A DNA stretch of 64,000 nucleotides from Rhizobium mesoamericanum STM3625 (GCF_000312665.1 NZ_HF536772.1:1982647-2046646), one strand, 5' to 3'. Shown: positions 43,764-52,297, numbered from the stretch's first letter. Translations and numbers: made by a program. The notes: a model not told the origin generated them from the letters alone.

Positions 43764-44462
43764 ATGACGGCACCGATTGAGCTTTACTATTGGCCCACCC
43801 CGAATGGCTGGAAGATCAGCATCATGCTCGAGGAACTCGGCGTTCCTTACGAGGTCAAGTACGTCAATATCGGGCGGGGCGAGCAATTCGTGCCGGAATT
43901 CCTGAAAATCGCGCCGAATAACCGGATGCCGGCGATCATCGATCCGGACGGTCCTGGCGGCGAACCGATCTCGGTGTTTGAATCCGGTGCGATTCTCCAA
44001 TATCTCGGTCGCAAGTTCGGAAAGTTCTATTCGACGGACGAGCGCACACGCGTCCAGATCGAGGAGTGGCTTTTCTGGCAGGTGGGCGGATTGGGCCCGA
44101 TGGCTGGCCAGGCACATCACTTTCGCGGCTATGCGCCCGAGAAGATCGAATATGGCATCAACCGCTATACCAATGAAGTGAACCGCCTGTACGGCGTGAT
44201 GAACAAGAGGCTGGCGGAGCGCGAATATCTCGCCGGCGACTATTCGATCGCCGACATGGCCTGCATTGGCTGGGTGATTCCGTACGAAAAGCAAGGACAG
44301 GATCTCAACGAGTTTCCCCACCTGAAGCGCTGGTTTGAGACGATGACGGCGCGTCCGGCCGTCATTCGCGGTACAGAAATCGGCAAGGAAGAGCGTGAAC
44401 GCAGCAACCTTGCAAACGACAAGGAAGCACAGAAAATCCTCTTCAATCAGCGCGCCCGCTGA
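43764..44462 (+). CDS. Glutathione S-transferase (YfcG/nu-class-like)
   Basis: 232 residues. Thioredoxin-fold N-terminus beginning IELYYWPTPNGWKISIMLEEL; the catalytic Ser/Tyr position is occupied by the T-P-N segment as in YfcG-type enzymes that use disulfides. The cis-Pro segment NRMPAIID, the glutathione-binding SVFESGAILQYL and the helical C-terminal domain (YSIADMACIGWV) follow. ATG 43764 has AAGGAG seven bases upstream. Followed by an intrinsic terminator. Confidence 0.92.
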   Translation: MTAPIELYYWPTPNGWKISIMLEELGVPYEVKYVNIGRGEQFVPEFLKIAPNNRMPAIIDPDGPGGEPISVFESGAILQYLGRKFGKFYSTDERTRVQIEEWLFWQVGGLGPMAGQAHHFRGYAPEKIEYGINRYTNEVNRLYGVMNKRLAEREYLAGDYSIADMACIGWVIPYEKQGQDLNEFPHLKRWFETMTARPAVIRGTEIGKEERERSNLANDKEAQKILFNQRAR

Positions 44463-44476
44463 CCGGACATAGGAAC

Positions 44477-44507
44477 GCGCCCGGCCAGGTTTGCGGGCGC
44501 TTCTTTT
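44477..44507 (+). terminator. Rho-independent terminator of the GST gene
   Basis: A 7-bp stem GCGCCCG with CGGGCGC, ten-base loop, then TTCTTTT. Fifteen bases after the stop; also close to the end of the convergent DUF2147 gene. Confidence 0.75.
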
Positions 44508-44520
44508 CGAGAGCGGCCTT

Positions 44521-44859
44521 TTACAGCCGCGTCCAGGTCTGCGATTTGCAAAGCACGTTGAGGACGCAGCCCTTCATTTTCAGTGAGTTTCCGAGAATGT
44601 TGCCCGATCCGCTGTAGGTCTTGTCGTTGGCCGGATCCGTGATCTGGCCGGTATAGGTCTCGCCGCTTCCTGCGAGCGTTCCGATCTTCTTGCCGGCATA
44701 CTTGCCGGTCTTCAGCACGATGCAGTAGCTGGCGCCGCAGGATGCAATATGGGCGGTATCCCCCGCTGCCGTCTTCCAATTGCCGACGATCGGCTCGTCC
44801 GCAGAGGCTGCTCCGGCGGCAAGCATCAATGCGCTGGCGAGAAAAAGTGTGCGGATCAT
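44521..44859 (-). CDS. DUF2147-family periplasmic protein
   Basis: 112 residues. Signal peptide MIRTLFLASALMLAAGAASA, mature start DEPIVGNWKT. The GxWK opening and repeated Gly/Asn turns fit the beta-rich DUF2147 fold; four cysteines (two near ASCGASYC, two near GCVLNVLC) suggest disulfides. The start ATG 44859 is set by GGGAGGA; an open frame extends 70 codons upstream without support. The upstream region holds a TTTACGTTTACGT motif. Confidence 0.88.
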   Translation of the reverse strand: MIRTLFLASALMLAAGAASADEPIVGNWKTAAGDTAHIASCGASYCIVLKTGKYAGKKIGTLAGSGETYTGQITDPANDKTYSGSGNILGNSLKMKGCVLNVLCKSQTWTRL

Positions 44860-45296
44860 TCGTTCCTCCCTGATGTCCCGGCAGGAAAATATATGACGCG
44901 AACGTAAACGTAAATATCGTTTTTGCCGCTGATAAAGGGTGTTTTGATAGCGGCACAAGCGACAAAATCGTGCGTTTCGGCCAGTTAATGCTGATTTCGT
45001 GGTGAACGGAAGGTTAATTTTCAAATCTGAATATTTAGTAAAACTATGTCGAAAATCCTTAATCCGCAAGGATTGCGATGTTTAACAAAAATCCAATTTT
45101 ACCAAGCGTTTGCACTTTGTTTGTCGCAAATTAATCATGCATTTTAGGCGTTTTTTGAAGGGGCGTTGGCATAGTGGGGCCATTCCAACGAGCGGGGAAA
45201 ACTCGCCAAACCGAAGGGTACAAAAGCCGCGATAGACGGCGGGGCCCGGAGGTAAAACAGGGTAAGTCGATAACAGGCTAAACAGGGACAAAACCG
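44860..45296. other. AT-rich divergent intergenic region DUF2147 / Sel1 protein
   Basis: 437 bases, much more AT-rich than the surroundings, especially 44990-45150. Holds the candidate operator above and a hairpin AATCCTT-N7-AAGGATT near 45054-45074. No reading frame accepted. Likely promoters on both sides and a long leader for the Sel1 gene. Confidence 0.45.
44899..44916 (-). promoter_or_regulatory. Candidate operator TTTACGTTTACGT
   Basis: About 40-57 bases before the DUF2147 start. On the minus strand it reads ATTTACGTTTACGTTCGC. It shares TTTACGTwwACGT with the palindrome upstream of the ETF-ubiquinone oxidoreductase gene (24639-24650), 20 kb away; both lie in intergenic DNA. Confidence 0.45.
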
Positions 45297-45563
45297 ATGG
45301 CACGCTTTGAAATGCACAATGCTGAAACGGCCACCATGGATGGCGGGAACAACGCCGACATCTTCTGCGAAATGGGTCTGATGTATGCGACTGGCCGCGG
45401 CTGTGCCGTGGATCTGGTCGCCGCTCACAAGTGGCTGAACATCGCGGCGATCAAGGGCAACGACCGCGCCGCAGAGCTTCGCGCGGACGTTGCCGCGAAC
45501 ATGGACAAGATGCAGATCGTAGAGGCGCTAAGGGCTGCCCGTGAATGGATGACGATCCATTAA
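45297..45563 (+). CDS. Small Sel1-repeat protein
   Basis: 88 residues carrying a single Sel1/TPR-like unit (FCEMGLMYATGRGCAVDLVAAHKWLNIAAIKGN), followed by a short helical tail. AGGGA stands nine bases before ATG 45297. No signal peptide. Such small Sel1 proteins are common in rhizobia, with unknown partners; single repeats usually act as an adaptor or fold as a dimer. Confidence 0.85.
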   Translation: MARFEMHNAETATMDGGNNADIFCEMGLMYATGRGCAVDLVAAHKWLNIAAIKGNDRAAELRADVAANMDKMQIVEALRAAREWMTIH

Positions 45564-45693
45564 GGCTGGTTTCTCCGCCAACGCGGACATGACAATAACG
45601 TCAAAAAAGGACTGGCGGATCTTGGATTAGGTCATGACCAGATAACCAACCGCGACCGACCGGAACAAGGCCGGCGCGGTTCCTTGCATCGAC

Positions 45694-46806
45694 TTAGCCC
45701 AATGCACTGAGCACTTGCGGCAGTGCTTCCTCGAAGAGCGCCATGTCTGCTTCCGGCCCGACGCTGACACGGATGCAGCGATTAAGCGGCGCAACACCCG
45801 GCATGCGAATGAAGACGCCATGCTGCATAAGGCCGTCGACGATGGCGCGTGCATAGGTGCCGTCACGTCCGGCGTCGATCGCAACGAAGTTCGTCGCCGA
45901 GGCAAGCGGAAGCAGATTGTTGGCTTTGGCAATACGGGCAATCCGGTCGCGCGCGCGGTGGATATTGGACACCACCTCGGTGAGGTAGGCCTGATCCCTC
46001 AGCGCCGCCAGCGCTGCCACCGTCGCCAGCCGGTTCATCCCGAAATGATTGCGGATCTTGTCGAATGCACGCGCCGTACCAGGGGTCGAAATGACATAGC
46101 CTACTCTCGCGCCAGCCAGGCCGTAGGCTTTCGAGAAGGTGCGCGTGCGAACGATGTTGGGACGATCGATGAGCGCGTCGATCGCAGGCAGAGATCCGGC
46201 TGGTCCGGTTTCGCTGTAGGCCTCGTCGAGAATCAGCATGGTGGTTTCAGGTAGTGCGCGGGCAAAGGCAACAATGCTTTCTGCATCCCACCAGCTTCCC
46301 ATCGGATTGTCCGGATTGGCGAAATAGACAAGAGGCGCGTTCTCACGTTTTGCGGCTTCGAGAAGGCCGTTGAGATCTTCGCGATCACTGGCATAGGGCA
46401 CGGTGACAAGCCGCCCGCCGAAGCCCGCAACGTGGAAATTGAAGGTCGGATAGCCACCGAGCGACGTGACGACAGGTGCGCCTGGCTCGATGATGAGCCG
46501 AACAATCTGGCCGAGCAGTTCATCGATGCCGCCGCCTATCGCGATGGAGTCGATTCCAATGCCAAGATGATCAGCGAGCGCGTCCCTCAGGGCGTGGTTT
46601 TCTGGGTCGTTGTACTTCCAAATATCACCAGCTTGATCGCGCATGGCGGCAAGCACCGACGGGGCAGGGCCGAAGCCATTCTCGTTGGCGCCGATGCGCG
46701 CCTTGACGTGAAGGCCGCGCTGACGCTCGATTGCTTCTGGGCCTACGAAAGGAACTGTCGAGGGAAGGGCGCTAGCAAGCGGCGTGAAGCGCGAGAAGGC
46801 GGACAT
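45694..46806 (-). CDS. HisC-like class II aminotransferase (histidinol-phosphate type)
   Basis: 370 residues, PLP fold type I. NENGFGPAPSVL near the N-terminus, GGGIDELLGQIVRLI, NPDNPMGSWW, DEAYSETGP (Asp) and the lysine segment TRTFSKAYGLAGARVGY are typical of histidinol-phosphate aminotransferases and related phenylalanine/tyrosine aminotransferases. No his genes are near, so it may be a paralogue used for aromatic or other amino acids. ATG 46806 is preferred; the open frame extends 41 codons upstream without family resemblance. Confidence 0.9.
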   Translation of the reverse strand: MSAFSRFTPLASALPSTVPFVGPEAIERQRGLHVKARIGANENGFGPAPSVLAAMRDQAGDIWKYNDPENHALRDALADHLGIGIDSIAIGGGIDELLGQIVRLIIEPGAPVVTSLGGYPTFNFHVAGFGGRLVTVPYASDREDLNGLLEAAKRENAPLVYFANPDNPMGSWWDAESIVAFARALPETTMLILDEAYSETGPAGSLPAIDALIDRPNIVRTRTFSKAYGLAGARVGYVISTPGTARAFDKIRNHFGMNRLATVAALAALRDQAYLTEVVSNIHRARDRIARIAKANNLLPLASATNFVAIDAGRDGTYARAIVDGLMQHGVFIRMPGVAPLNRCIRVSVGPEADMALFEEALPQVLSALG

Positions 46807-46900
46807 GCTGGAGCGATTTCCTGAATGCTGTGAAAAATCGCACCAACAATAGGCCCTGCTACCGCCAAGGCAAGAAACATTATTCCCGGGAGTGGGCGAT

Positions 46901-47296
46901 TTATATGCGCACGACCCCGCGCGCCTCAATCGCTTCGACGTTGCCGGCCATGAAGTCGGCGCGCACGACGCGACGCAAGACTTCTGGGTCGATGGTATTG
47001 ATGAACCGCACGCCGATGCGTTCGCTGTTACGATAGACTTCCGCGCAGCCGATACGATAGGCGAGGCCCAGGATGTTGAGGTAATAGTGTTTGGGCAGCC
47101 CGGCGGTCGATGCTACGACAAACGTCGCGCCACCGCGTGAGATATCGACGATCTCGGCACTGCGGATGGAAATGCCCGTGAGGCAGGGTCGAACCGCCAC
47201 GATTCGCGCGGGCCTTCTCACGTTGAATTGTTCCCAGCGCGTGTCGTAAACCGCGGATTTCACGGTCGCAAGGTGTGTGGCGCGAAGCATCGACAT
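46901..47296 (-). CDS. PilZ-domain protein, canonical copy
   Basis: 131 residues. c-di-GMP-binding motifs are intact: RRPAR near residues 27-31 (RxxxR) and DISRGG near 51-56 (D/NxSxxG). The rest is the PilZ beta-barrel ending VRFINTIDPEVLRRVVRADF. GGAG about ten bases before ATG 47296. It shares a clear common ancestry with the protein at 48267-48611. Probably a c-di-GMP effector for surface or motility functions, given the host-attachment gene nearby. Confidence 0.88.
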   Translation of the reverse strand: MSMLRATHLATVKSAVYDTRWEQFNVRRPARIVAVRPCLTGISIRSAEIVDISRGGATFVVASTAGLPKHYYLNILGLAYRIGCAEVYRNSERIGVRFINTIDPEVLRRVVRADFMAGNVEAIEARGVVRI

Positions 47297-47767
47297 CCCG
47301 CGGGTCTCCGTTGAACCAAGATCATCCCGGTCCTCTTCGATTGAGCCTCACACGAATGCTTTGCGCAATTGTCAAAGAAGAAAATACAATTTTAGCAAAG
47401 CAGCCATTTTCGTCTGTTTGCGTGCCCAACCGAATGTTCGAGCAGTCAACAATCCAACTGCTGCGGACAGCGCGATGGCAACGTGCCACGCAGGTCCCAT
47501 GCGAGCGTAGCGAGATAGTGATGCCATATATCTTGCCAGCCATATCGCATCCGAGCGACCCGCTGGTCGAGGAGCCTAGAGAGGCCGATGCTGCAATCTT
47601 CATCAGATTGATTCCGTTCTGCCTAATCGCCGTTACACGCTGAACAGCGATTGGATCGCCAAGCAACCCAATTGTCGCGAAGTGTCATCGAACTCTTTGT
47701 CAGCTTGCACGTTTGACCAATGTCGGCGGCGCGCGCGACGCTCCAAAATTGCAGCGAGGAAATCCAA
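47297..47767. other. Intergenic region PilZ / host attachment protein
   Basis: 471 bases between divergent genes. Reading frames of up to about 120 codons exist on both strands but none has a ribosome-binding site or recognisable sequence. The stretch 47380-47410 is AT-rich and may include the promoter of the PilZ gene. Confidence 0.35.
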
Positions 47768-48214
47768 ATGATAGATGTCAGAGTTCCGTCAAAATCATGG
47801 GTGGTCGTTTGCGATGGCGCCAAGGCATTGATCCTGCAAAATGCAGGCGATGCAGAATATATGAACCTGAAGGTTGAGGAGATCTTATCCCAGCCGAATG
47901 AGCCGGATCGGGAAATTGGCACAGGCAAACCTGGTCGAACGCATGCGGCAGATGGCTTGAGCGGCAGTGCCGTGCAACAAACAGATTGGCATGAGCAGGC
48001 AGAAACGGAGTTTCTGAAGCGGGTTGCGGCGAAGATGGACGTCCTTGTGCGGGAGAAGCAGGCGCGTCGCATCGTCCTCGTCGCGCCACCAAGGGCACTC
48101 GGAACCCTGCGCGACAATCTCACTCCAGACGTTCAGGCTGCAATTTCGGCTGAGATTCCAAAAGACTACATCAATTTGCCGGTCGACCAGATTGAACGGC
48201 ATCTGGTGGCCTAG
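47768..48214 (+). CDS. Host attachment family protein (AtsE-like)
   Basis: 148 residues, soluble. Family features are the start VPSKSWVVVCDGAKALILQN, a variable middle with E/R/H residues, and the conserved RIVLVAPPRALGTLRDNL toward the C-terminus. The family (PF10116) was named from Agrobacterium att genes; the biochemical role is not established and it resembles a release-factor-like or hydrolase fold. ATG 47768 follows AGGAAA. Flanked on both sides by PilZ-type genes. Confidence 0.88.
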   Translation: MIDVRVPSKSWVVVCDGAKALILQNAGDAEYMNLKVEEILSQPNEPDREIGTGKPGRTHAADGLSGSAVQQTDWHEQAETEFLKRVAAKMDVLVREKQARRIVLVAPPRALGTLRDNLTPDVQAAISAEIPKDYINLPVDQIERHLVA

Positions 48215-48266
48215 TCAGACTTCAAGTGGTGGATTGGATAGGGACTTCGCGGTTGGTATCCGCTTC

Positions 48267-48611
48267 TCAGCTTTCGAAATTCAGCCGCAGGACATGATGC
48301 AGGAATTCCGGGTTGATCAGCATGTTGAAGCTGATCGTCACCAGTTCCCCCTCGCGCTTGACGACCGTCGAACCAATCTCGTCGTGTATGCCGAGAATCT
48401 CAAGGAAGAAGTGGTTGGGCACTTCGATGTTCGGGCTGACTTCCAGCACTGCGCCGGCAAGCGTGATCGTGCGGATAAGGCAGCGGACCTGCGTTCCGGT
48501 GCTGAGGTGATGTCCGACGAAGATGATCTTGCCAGGACGATCGAGCAAAAATTCCCGGTAAGCCTGCTCGGGTTGCGGGTGCTCTGTGTCGAGGTGCATC
48601 TGAAAGGCCAT
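48267..48611 (-). CDS. PilZ-like protein with degenerate c-di-GMP motifs
   Basis: 114 residues aligning end to end with the PilZ protein at 46901-47296: VPNHFFLEILGIHDEIG matches LPKHYYLNILGLAYRIG and INPEFLHHVLRLNF matches IDPEVLRRVVRADF. RxxxR reads DRPGK and D-x-S-x-x-G reads TITLAG, so both nucleotide-binding motifs are lost while the fold is kept. It may be a non-binding partner, dimeriser or competitor of the canonical copy. Starts at ATG 48611. Confidence 0.8.
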   Translation of the reverse strand: MAFQMHLDTEHPQPEQAYREFLLDRPGKIIFVGHHLSTGTQVRCLIRTITLAGAVLEVSPNIEVPNHFFLEILGIHDEIGSTVVKREGELVTISFNMLINPEFLHHVLRLNFES

Positions 48612-48932
48612 GGTAGCCTCCGCTTGTTATACGCTTCGAGGTTAGCGCAAGATTGCTGACAACTTCTGAAGAATCTCTCTACAATCTGAAGCTTATGCCT
48701 GTCTGGAGAGCGGAATGGCTCATTATTGGGCAGGCGGATTGGTCCGGCTTGACACGCCGCCCGCCTTCAAGCATATCCAGCACGGCTCGAGGCGCCGGCC
48801 GCTCGCGGACGACTAGTCCATGGTGAAGTCCCCGATATCATTCAGTCACAGCCAATTGGTGCATGCTGACTGCAGGCAATGCGAGCTCCCTTGTGACGGT
48901 CGAAATGGCATGCCTTCCGAAAGGCTGAATCC
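48612..48932. other. Intergenic region, weak small frame only
   Basis: 321 bases before the glyoxalase-related gene. It holds a 33-codon frame (48715-48816, MAHYWAGGLV...) with GGAGAG upstream, which I do not accept as a gene without other evidence. No RNA gene or repeat seen. Confidence 0.35.
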
Positions 48933-49370
48933 GTGACCACTGCATATCCCGCAATTGAAGAGCTGAAATCGCAAGCCAAGCGCCTCCGCCAGGCGATGGA
49001 AGCACGCGGTACAACAGTTCCACACAGTGTTGCCCTTGAACTCGTTGCCCAGCAGCACGGCGTTCGCGACTGGAACACACTATCCGCTCTGGCGACCCGG
49101 CCGAACGAGGAGGCGATCGCGGCCCTTTCTGTCGGATCCAAGGTGCGTGGTCGCTACCTGAATCAGCCGTTCAGCGGCAAGATCCTGGCACTTTCGGCGC
49201 AAGGCGGCGGACTTTACAAGATCACCCTCCACTTCGATGAGCCGGTGGACGTCGTGACCTTCGAGAGCTTCTCGGCTTTCCGGCAGCGCATCAATGCGCA
49301 GGTCGACGGCAACGGCATATCGCCGCGCAAGACGTCGAACGCCGTTCCCCACCTCGTTCTCGACATTTGA
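48933..49370 (+). CDS. Glyoxalase-related domain protein
   Basis: 145 residues. The N-terminal helical region AIEELKSQAKRLRQAMEARG and VPHSVALELVAQQHGVRDWNTLSAL is the PF20066 glyoxalase-related domain; the rest is beta-rich (VGSKVRGRYLNQPFSGKIL). Start is GTG 48933 with AAAGG eight bases upstream. Function unknown; similar proteins occur as tails on glyoxalase enzymes. Same strand as, but 64 bases from, the MATE gene. Confidence 0.85.
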   Translation: MTTAYPAIEELKSQAKRLRQAMEARGTTVPHSVALELVAQQHGVRDWNTLSALATRPNEEAIAALSVGSKVRGRYLNQPFSGKILALSAQGGGLYKITLHFDEPVDVVTFESFSAFRQRINAQVDGNGISPRKTSNAVPHLVLDI

Positions 49371-49434
49371 GCCATCCGTTTTTCCTCTTGGCGCAGCGTA
49401 TTCTTGCTTGCGTCTACGCACTTGGATTCTTCCC

Positions 49435-50802
49435 ATGCAAAACCACAGTGAACGGAACACATTCCTGACTGCGCCGCTGCCGGTCGTCTTCGCCCGCACC
49501 GCAGCCCCAATCATCATGATCACCACTCTCAACGGCCTCTTCGCCGTCGTCGACGGCTATTTCCTCGGTGCCTATGTCGGCCCCGCGGCGCTCTCGGCTG
49601 TCACGCTGATCTTTCCCGGGCTGCTGATGATCATCGCCCTGCAATCCCTCGTCTCAAACGGCATGGCGAGCATCCTCGCCCGCCAGATCGGCGCTGGAGA
49701 CGGGCCAGCGGCCCGCCGGACATTCGGCACGGCGCATTGGCTGGCGATCGCTGTTGTCGTGCTGATCAACCTTGCCTATTGGAGCTTCGGCTGGCGGATC
49801 GTCGATGCGGCCGCCGAGGGCGATATGGCAGTCGCCGCTAATGCCAGGTCTTTCACGGGAATCATGGTGGGTTCTTCTGCCGTCGCCTTCTTCCTGTCGC
49901 TGAACATCGATGCGCTTCGCTGCGAAGGTCGGATCGGCTTTATGACGGTGGTGACGCTCGCTGCATCACTCCTCAACATCGCGGCCAACTGGTTTTTCAT
50001 GGCTGTGATGCAGTGGGGCGTTGCCGGTTCTGCGATCGGTACCGTTTCGGCTCAGGCGATATGCCTAGTCGTAATCCTCACCTTTCGCTACCGCAGGACT
50101 GGTGTCCTGCGGCCGGCGGGCGGCGGTGCGGCGGGCGAATGGAGAACCATTCTCGCCTTGGGCATGCCCATGAGCCTCGGCTTCATAGGGATGTCTCTGA
50201 GTTCATCGGCCATCATCTACAATCTTACGCTCTGGAGCAGGTCCGACTACGCAGCAACCATCGCCGCCTACGGGATCATCACCCGGATCATGACCTTTGC
50301 CTATCTGCCGTTGCTTGGCCTTAATATCGCCTTCCAGACAATATCGGGCAACAACTTCGGTGCAGGGCTCTCCGATCGTGTTGGCCGCAGTCTGCTGATC
50401 GCGATGGTTTCGGCGTTCGTCTATTGCGCATTGCTTGAGCTGATCGCTAAGCTGCTGGCCGCGCGTTTCGGGGCGATCTTCGTCAGCGATGCTGTCGTGA
50501 TTAGAGAGGTAAGGCGCATTCTTCCCTGGACGGTCGGCTGCTATTTCCTCTTTGGGCAGATGATCGTGCTCTCGGGCTACTTCCAGTCGATCGGTGATGC
50601 AAGGCGTGCGGCGATTTTCGGTCTGTCTCGGCCCTATCTCTTCACACTTCCCCTGACCTTCCTCCTGCCGCACCTCTTTGGCGAGATGGGCATCTGGATG
50701 GTGCCGGTCTTTGCGGAACTGTGCATGTTCTTGCTTGCTTGTTGTGTGCTTCTTTACTTGGCGAGAAAAAGAGGTTGGCGTTACGGCCTGCTGCCTGTCT
50801 GA
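49435..50802 (+). CDS. MATE-family efflux transporter
   Basis: 455 residues, 12 predicted helices in two halves (second half starts near 245). Na+ or H+ driven export of cationic drugs or metabolites. Helix 1 segment TAAPIIMITTLNGLFAVVDGYFLG is typical. ATG 49435 is chosen; the open frame extends 47 codons upstream through the end of the previous gene. The end is followed by a strong terminator. Confidence 0.9.
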   Translation: MQNHSERNTFLTAPLPVVFARTAAPIIMITTLNGLFAVVDGYFLGAYVGPAALSAVTLIFPGLLMIIALQSLVSNGMASILARQIGAGDGPAARRTFGTAHWLAIAVVVLINLAYWSFGWRIVDAAAEGDMAVAANARSFTGIMVGSSAVAFFLSLNIDALRCEGRIGFMTVVTLAASLLNIAANWFFMAVMQWGVAGSAIGTVSAQAICLVVILTFRYRRTGVLRPAGGGAAGEWRTILALGMPMSLGFIGMSLSSSAIIYNLTLWSRSDYAATIAAYGIITRIMTFAYLPLLGLNIAFQTISGNNFGAGLSDRVGRSLLIAMVSAFVYCALLELIAKLLAARFGAIFVSDAVVIREVRRILPWTVGCYFLFGQMIVLSGYFQSIGDARRAAIFGLSRPYLFTLPLTFLLPHLFGEMGIWMVPVFAELCMFLLACCVLLYLARKRGWRYGLLPV

Positions 50803-50807
50803 GTGTC

Positions 50808-50839
50808 GGAAAGCCGCGCCTGACGGGGCGCGGCTTTCC
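50808..50839. terminator. Bidirectional terminator between MATE and the small Cys-rich protein
   Basis: A 13-bp perfect stem GGAAAGCCGCGCC with GGCGCGGCTTTCC around a six-base loop, followed by GTTTAG. It begins five bases after the MATE stop and ends just before the stop of the convergent gene. Confidence 0.8.
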
Positions 50840-50841
50840 GT

Positions 50842-51000
50842 TTAGTCTTTGCCGGTGGCGGCGTTTTTCGCCGTCTCCGCTTCCTTCAGCGCCTCGGCGC
50901 ATTCCTGGCAGCAGACCTCGACGGTCTTGCCTGCGAGTTTGACGCTGATCGCACCCGGTCCGAGTTCGCAGTCGCATGCAGCACAGGTGGTCTTGTTCAT
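50842..51000 (-). CDS. Small Cys-rich metal-binding (TRASH/YHS-like) protein
   Basis: 52 residues from ATG 51000 (AGAGGA ten bases upstream). Cysteines in CAACDCE and VCCQEC, about 20 residues apart, look like a treble-clef heavy-metal or zinc site. An earlier in-frame ATG adds 16 residues without support. It lies downstream of the AraC gene on the same strand with a gap of 102 bases. A metal-binding or sensing role is inferred. Confidence 0.7.
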   Translation of the reverse strand: MNKTTCAACDCELGPGAISVKLAGKTVEVCCQECAEALKEAETAKNAATGKD

Positions 51001-51102
51001 GGGGATGATCCTCTGGGTTTGGTGTGTCCCTTTCGGGGACAGGATCATAAGACCACTGCGGGCGCTGTTGCCGCTGTCGAATTCTTTAGCGATCTTTGTC
51101 CA

Positions 51103-51936
51103 TCACCGCCGAAGTCGGGCGGCGCGCTGGAATTCCGCCGGCGTCTGACCATAGGTTTGGCGGAACAAGGCGGTGAAATGGCTATGGCTGGAAAAGCCTA
51201 GATCGAGGCCGAGCGCCGTCAGATCCTCATACCGGCCGAGAAGATCGAGAGCCCTGGCAAGGCGCAGCCGCAACTGGTAGCGATAGAGAGGCGTGGCTTC
51301 GACCTGCTGAAAGACCTGTGTGAGATATACCGGCGACACACCTACTTCCGCCGCGATTTCTCCAAGCGTCCATCGCCGCGACAGATCGGAGGAGAGCACC
51401 AGCTTCGCTCGGTCGACGAGCTTCTGCCGTCCCGCGCTGGCGCCTGCCACATGTGATGTTCTCTCGCCGAGCGAGCGGCGAATAAGCGTGAGCGCCAGCG
51501 TTTCAGCTTCCAGCGTCTCGGCCGCCTTGCGATGGAGTCCATGGCGCAGCAGCGCCACGAGCGCCTGTGCACGCGGATCGATCCGCCGCCGCTGGCGCCG
51601 GAAGCCAAAGAGCTCACCGGGCTGTATCTGATCTCTGGGCGCCAATTCAGCGAGCAGCGCTGCGTCGACGGACAGGTCGATGCAGGCGTCGCCGCCTTCG
51701 ACAGGATGACTGATCCGGTAGCCTTGGCCGGCATTGAAGAACAGCATCTGATTGGCTTCCGCCACGGTCTCGTTGCGCCCGACATGGCGCATGAAGACGC
51801 CCCTGTAGGGATAGACCAGGCTTGTCTTGTGGGCGCATTCCTCGTCACTCCTGTGCCGGCATTCGCCATTGCAGAGGACGTCGCGGATCGCGAGGGTCCT
51901 CGTCTTCAAGAGCAGCTCGGTCGAAAATTGCGCCAT
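51103..51936 (-). CDS. AraC-family transcriptional regulator
   Basis: 277 residues. N-terminal cupin-type sensor domain (about 20-130) with cysteines/histidines (CNGECRHRSDEECAH), C-terminal double HTH (about 165-270): LSRRWTLGEIAAEVGVSPVYL and DLTALGLDLGFSSHSHFTALFRQTYGQTPAEFQ. Ligand unknown. The Cys/His stretch in the sensor is unusual and might bind metal, which would fit the small Cys-rich protein downstream. Confidence 0.9.
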   Translation of the reverse strand: MAQFSTELLLKTRTLAIRDVLCNGECRHRSDEECAHKTSLVYPYRGVFMRHVGRNETVAEANQMLFFNAGQGYRISHPVEGGDACIDLSVDAALLAELAPRDQIQPGELFGFRRQRRRIDPRAQALVALLRHGLHRKAAETLEAETLALTLIRRSLGERTSHVAGASAGRQKLVDRAKLVLSSDLSRRWTLGEIAAEVGVSPVYLTQVFQQVEATPLYRYQLRLRLARALDLLGRYEDLTALGLDLGFSSHSHFTALFRQTYGQTPAEFQRAARLRR

Positions 51937-51990
51937 AATGATTTCCGCAAGTTGTATGCAAGGAGCCTACTAGCGGCATCCTAGCACAGT

Positions 51991-52206
51991 TCAGTCGCGG
52001 CAATAGACATGAACGTCGCTTTCGGTCTGATAGCGGGACAGACCGATGTCTTTCAGTTGCTCGTCGGAAAGCTCCATCATGGCGTTCAGGTTGCGCCTGT
52101 CTTTCAGCTTCCGGACGATCCAGCGGAAAAGGAAGAGCAGCGCGGCGAAGAGCCGCGATTGCGAGCGATGTGCGTTGGCACTAAGAATAGCGGGGGAGCC
52201 GTGCAT
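51991..52206 (-). CDS. DUF1127 (YjiS-like) small protein
   Basis: 71 residues. Helical N-terminus and the DUF1127 signature MMELSDEQLKDIGLSRYQ near the C-terminus. GGAG seven bases before the ATG. In alphaproteobacteria such proteins are stress-inducible, and one is reported to bind RNA; this copy's role is unknown. Lies between iolB and the AraC gene. Confidence 0.88.
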   Translation of the reverse strand: MHGSPAILSANAHRSQSRLFAALLFLFRWIVRKLKDRRNLNAMMELSDEQLKDIGLSRYQTESDVHVYCRD

Positions 52207-52297
52207 GGTAATTCTCCATCGGTTCGATCTCGATGGAAGCAGTGAACCATCTGCACGGCTCGCCCGCTGTCAGATTATTTAGCGATTCTACGTCGTC

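Noticed and set aside
45047..45085. TGTCGA near 45047 as a second ECF42 promoter
   Set aside because: No CGTC or CGAC at 16-18 bases; the nearest CGAT is too far.
47322..47666. 114-codon minus-strand frame in the 47.3-47.8 kb gap
   Set aside because: No ribosome-binding site, low-complexity composition, overlaps an equally long plus-strand frame.
48715..48816. 33-codon frame MAHYWAGGLV... with GGAGAG upstream
   Set aside because: Too short to support without conservation data; kept as a note in the gap entry.
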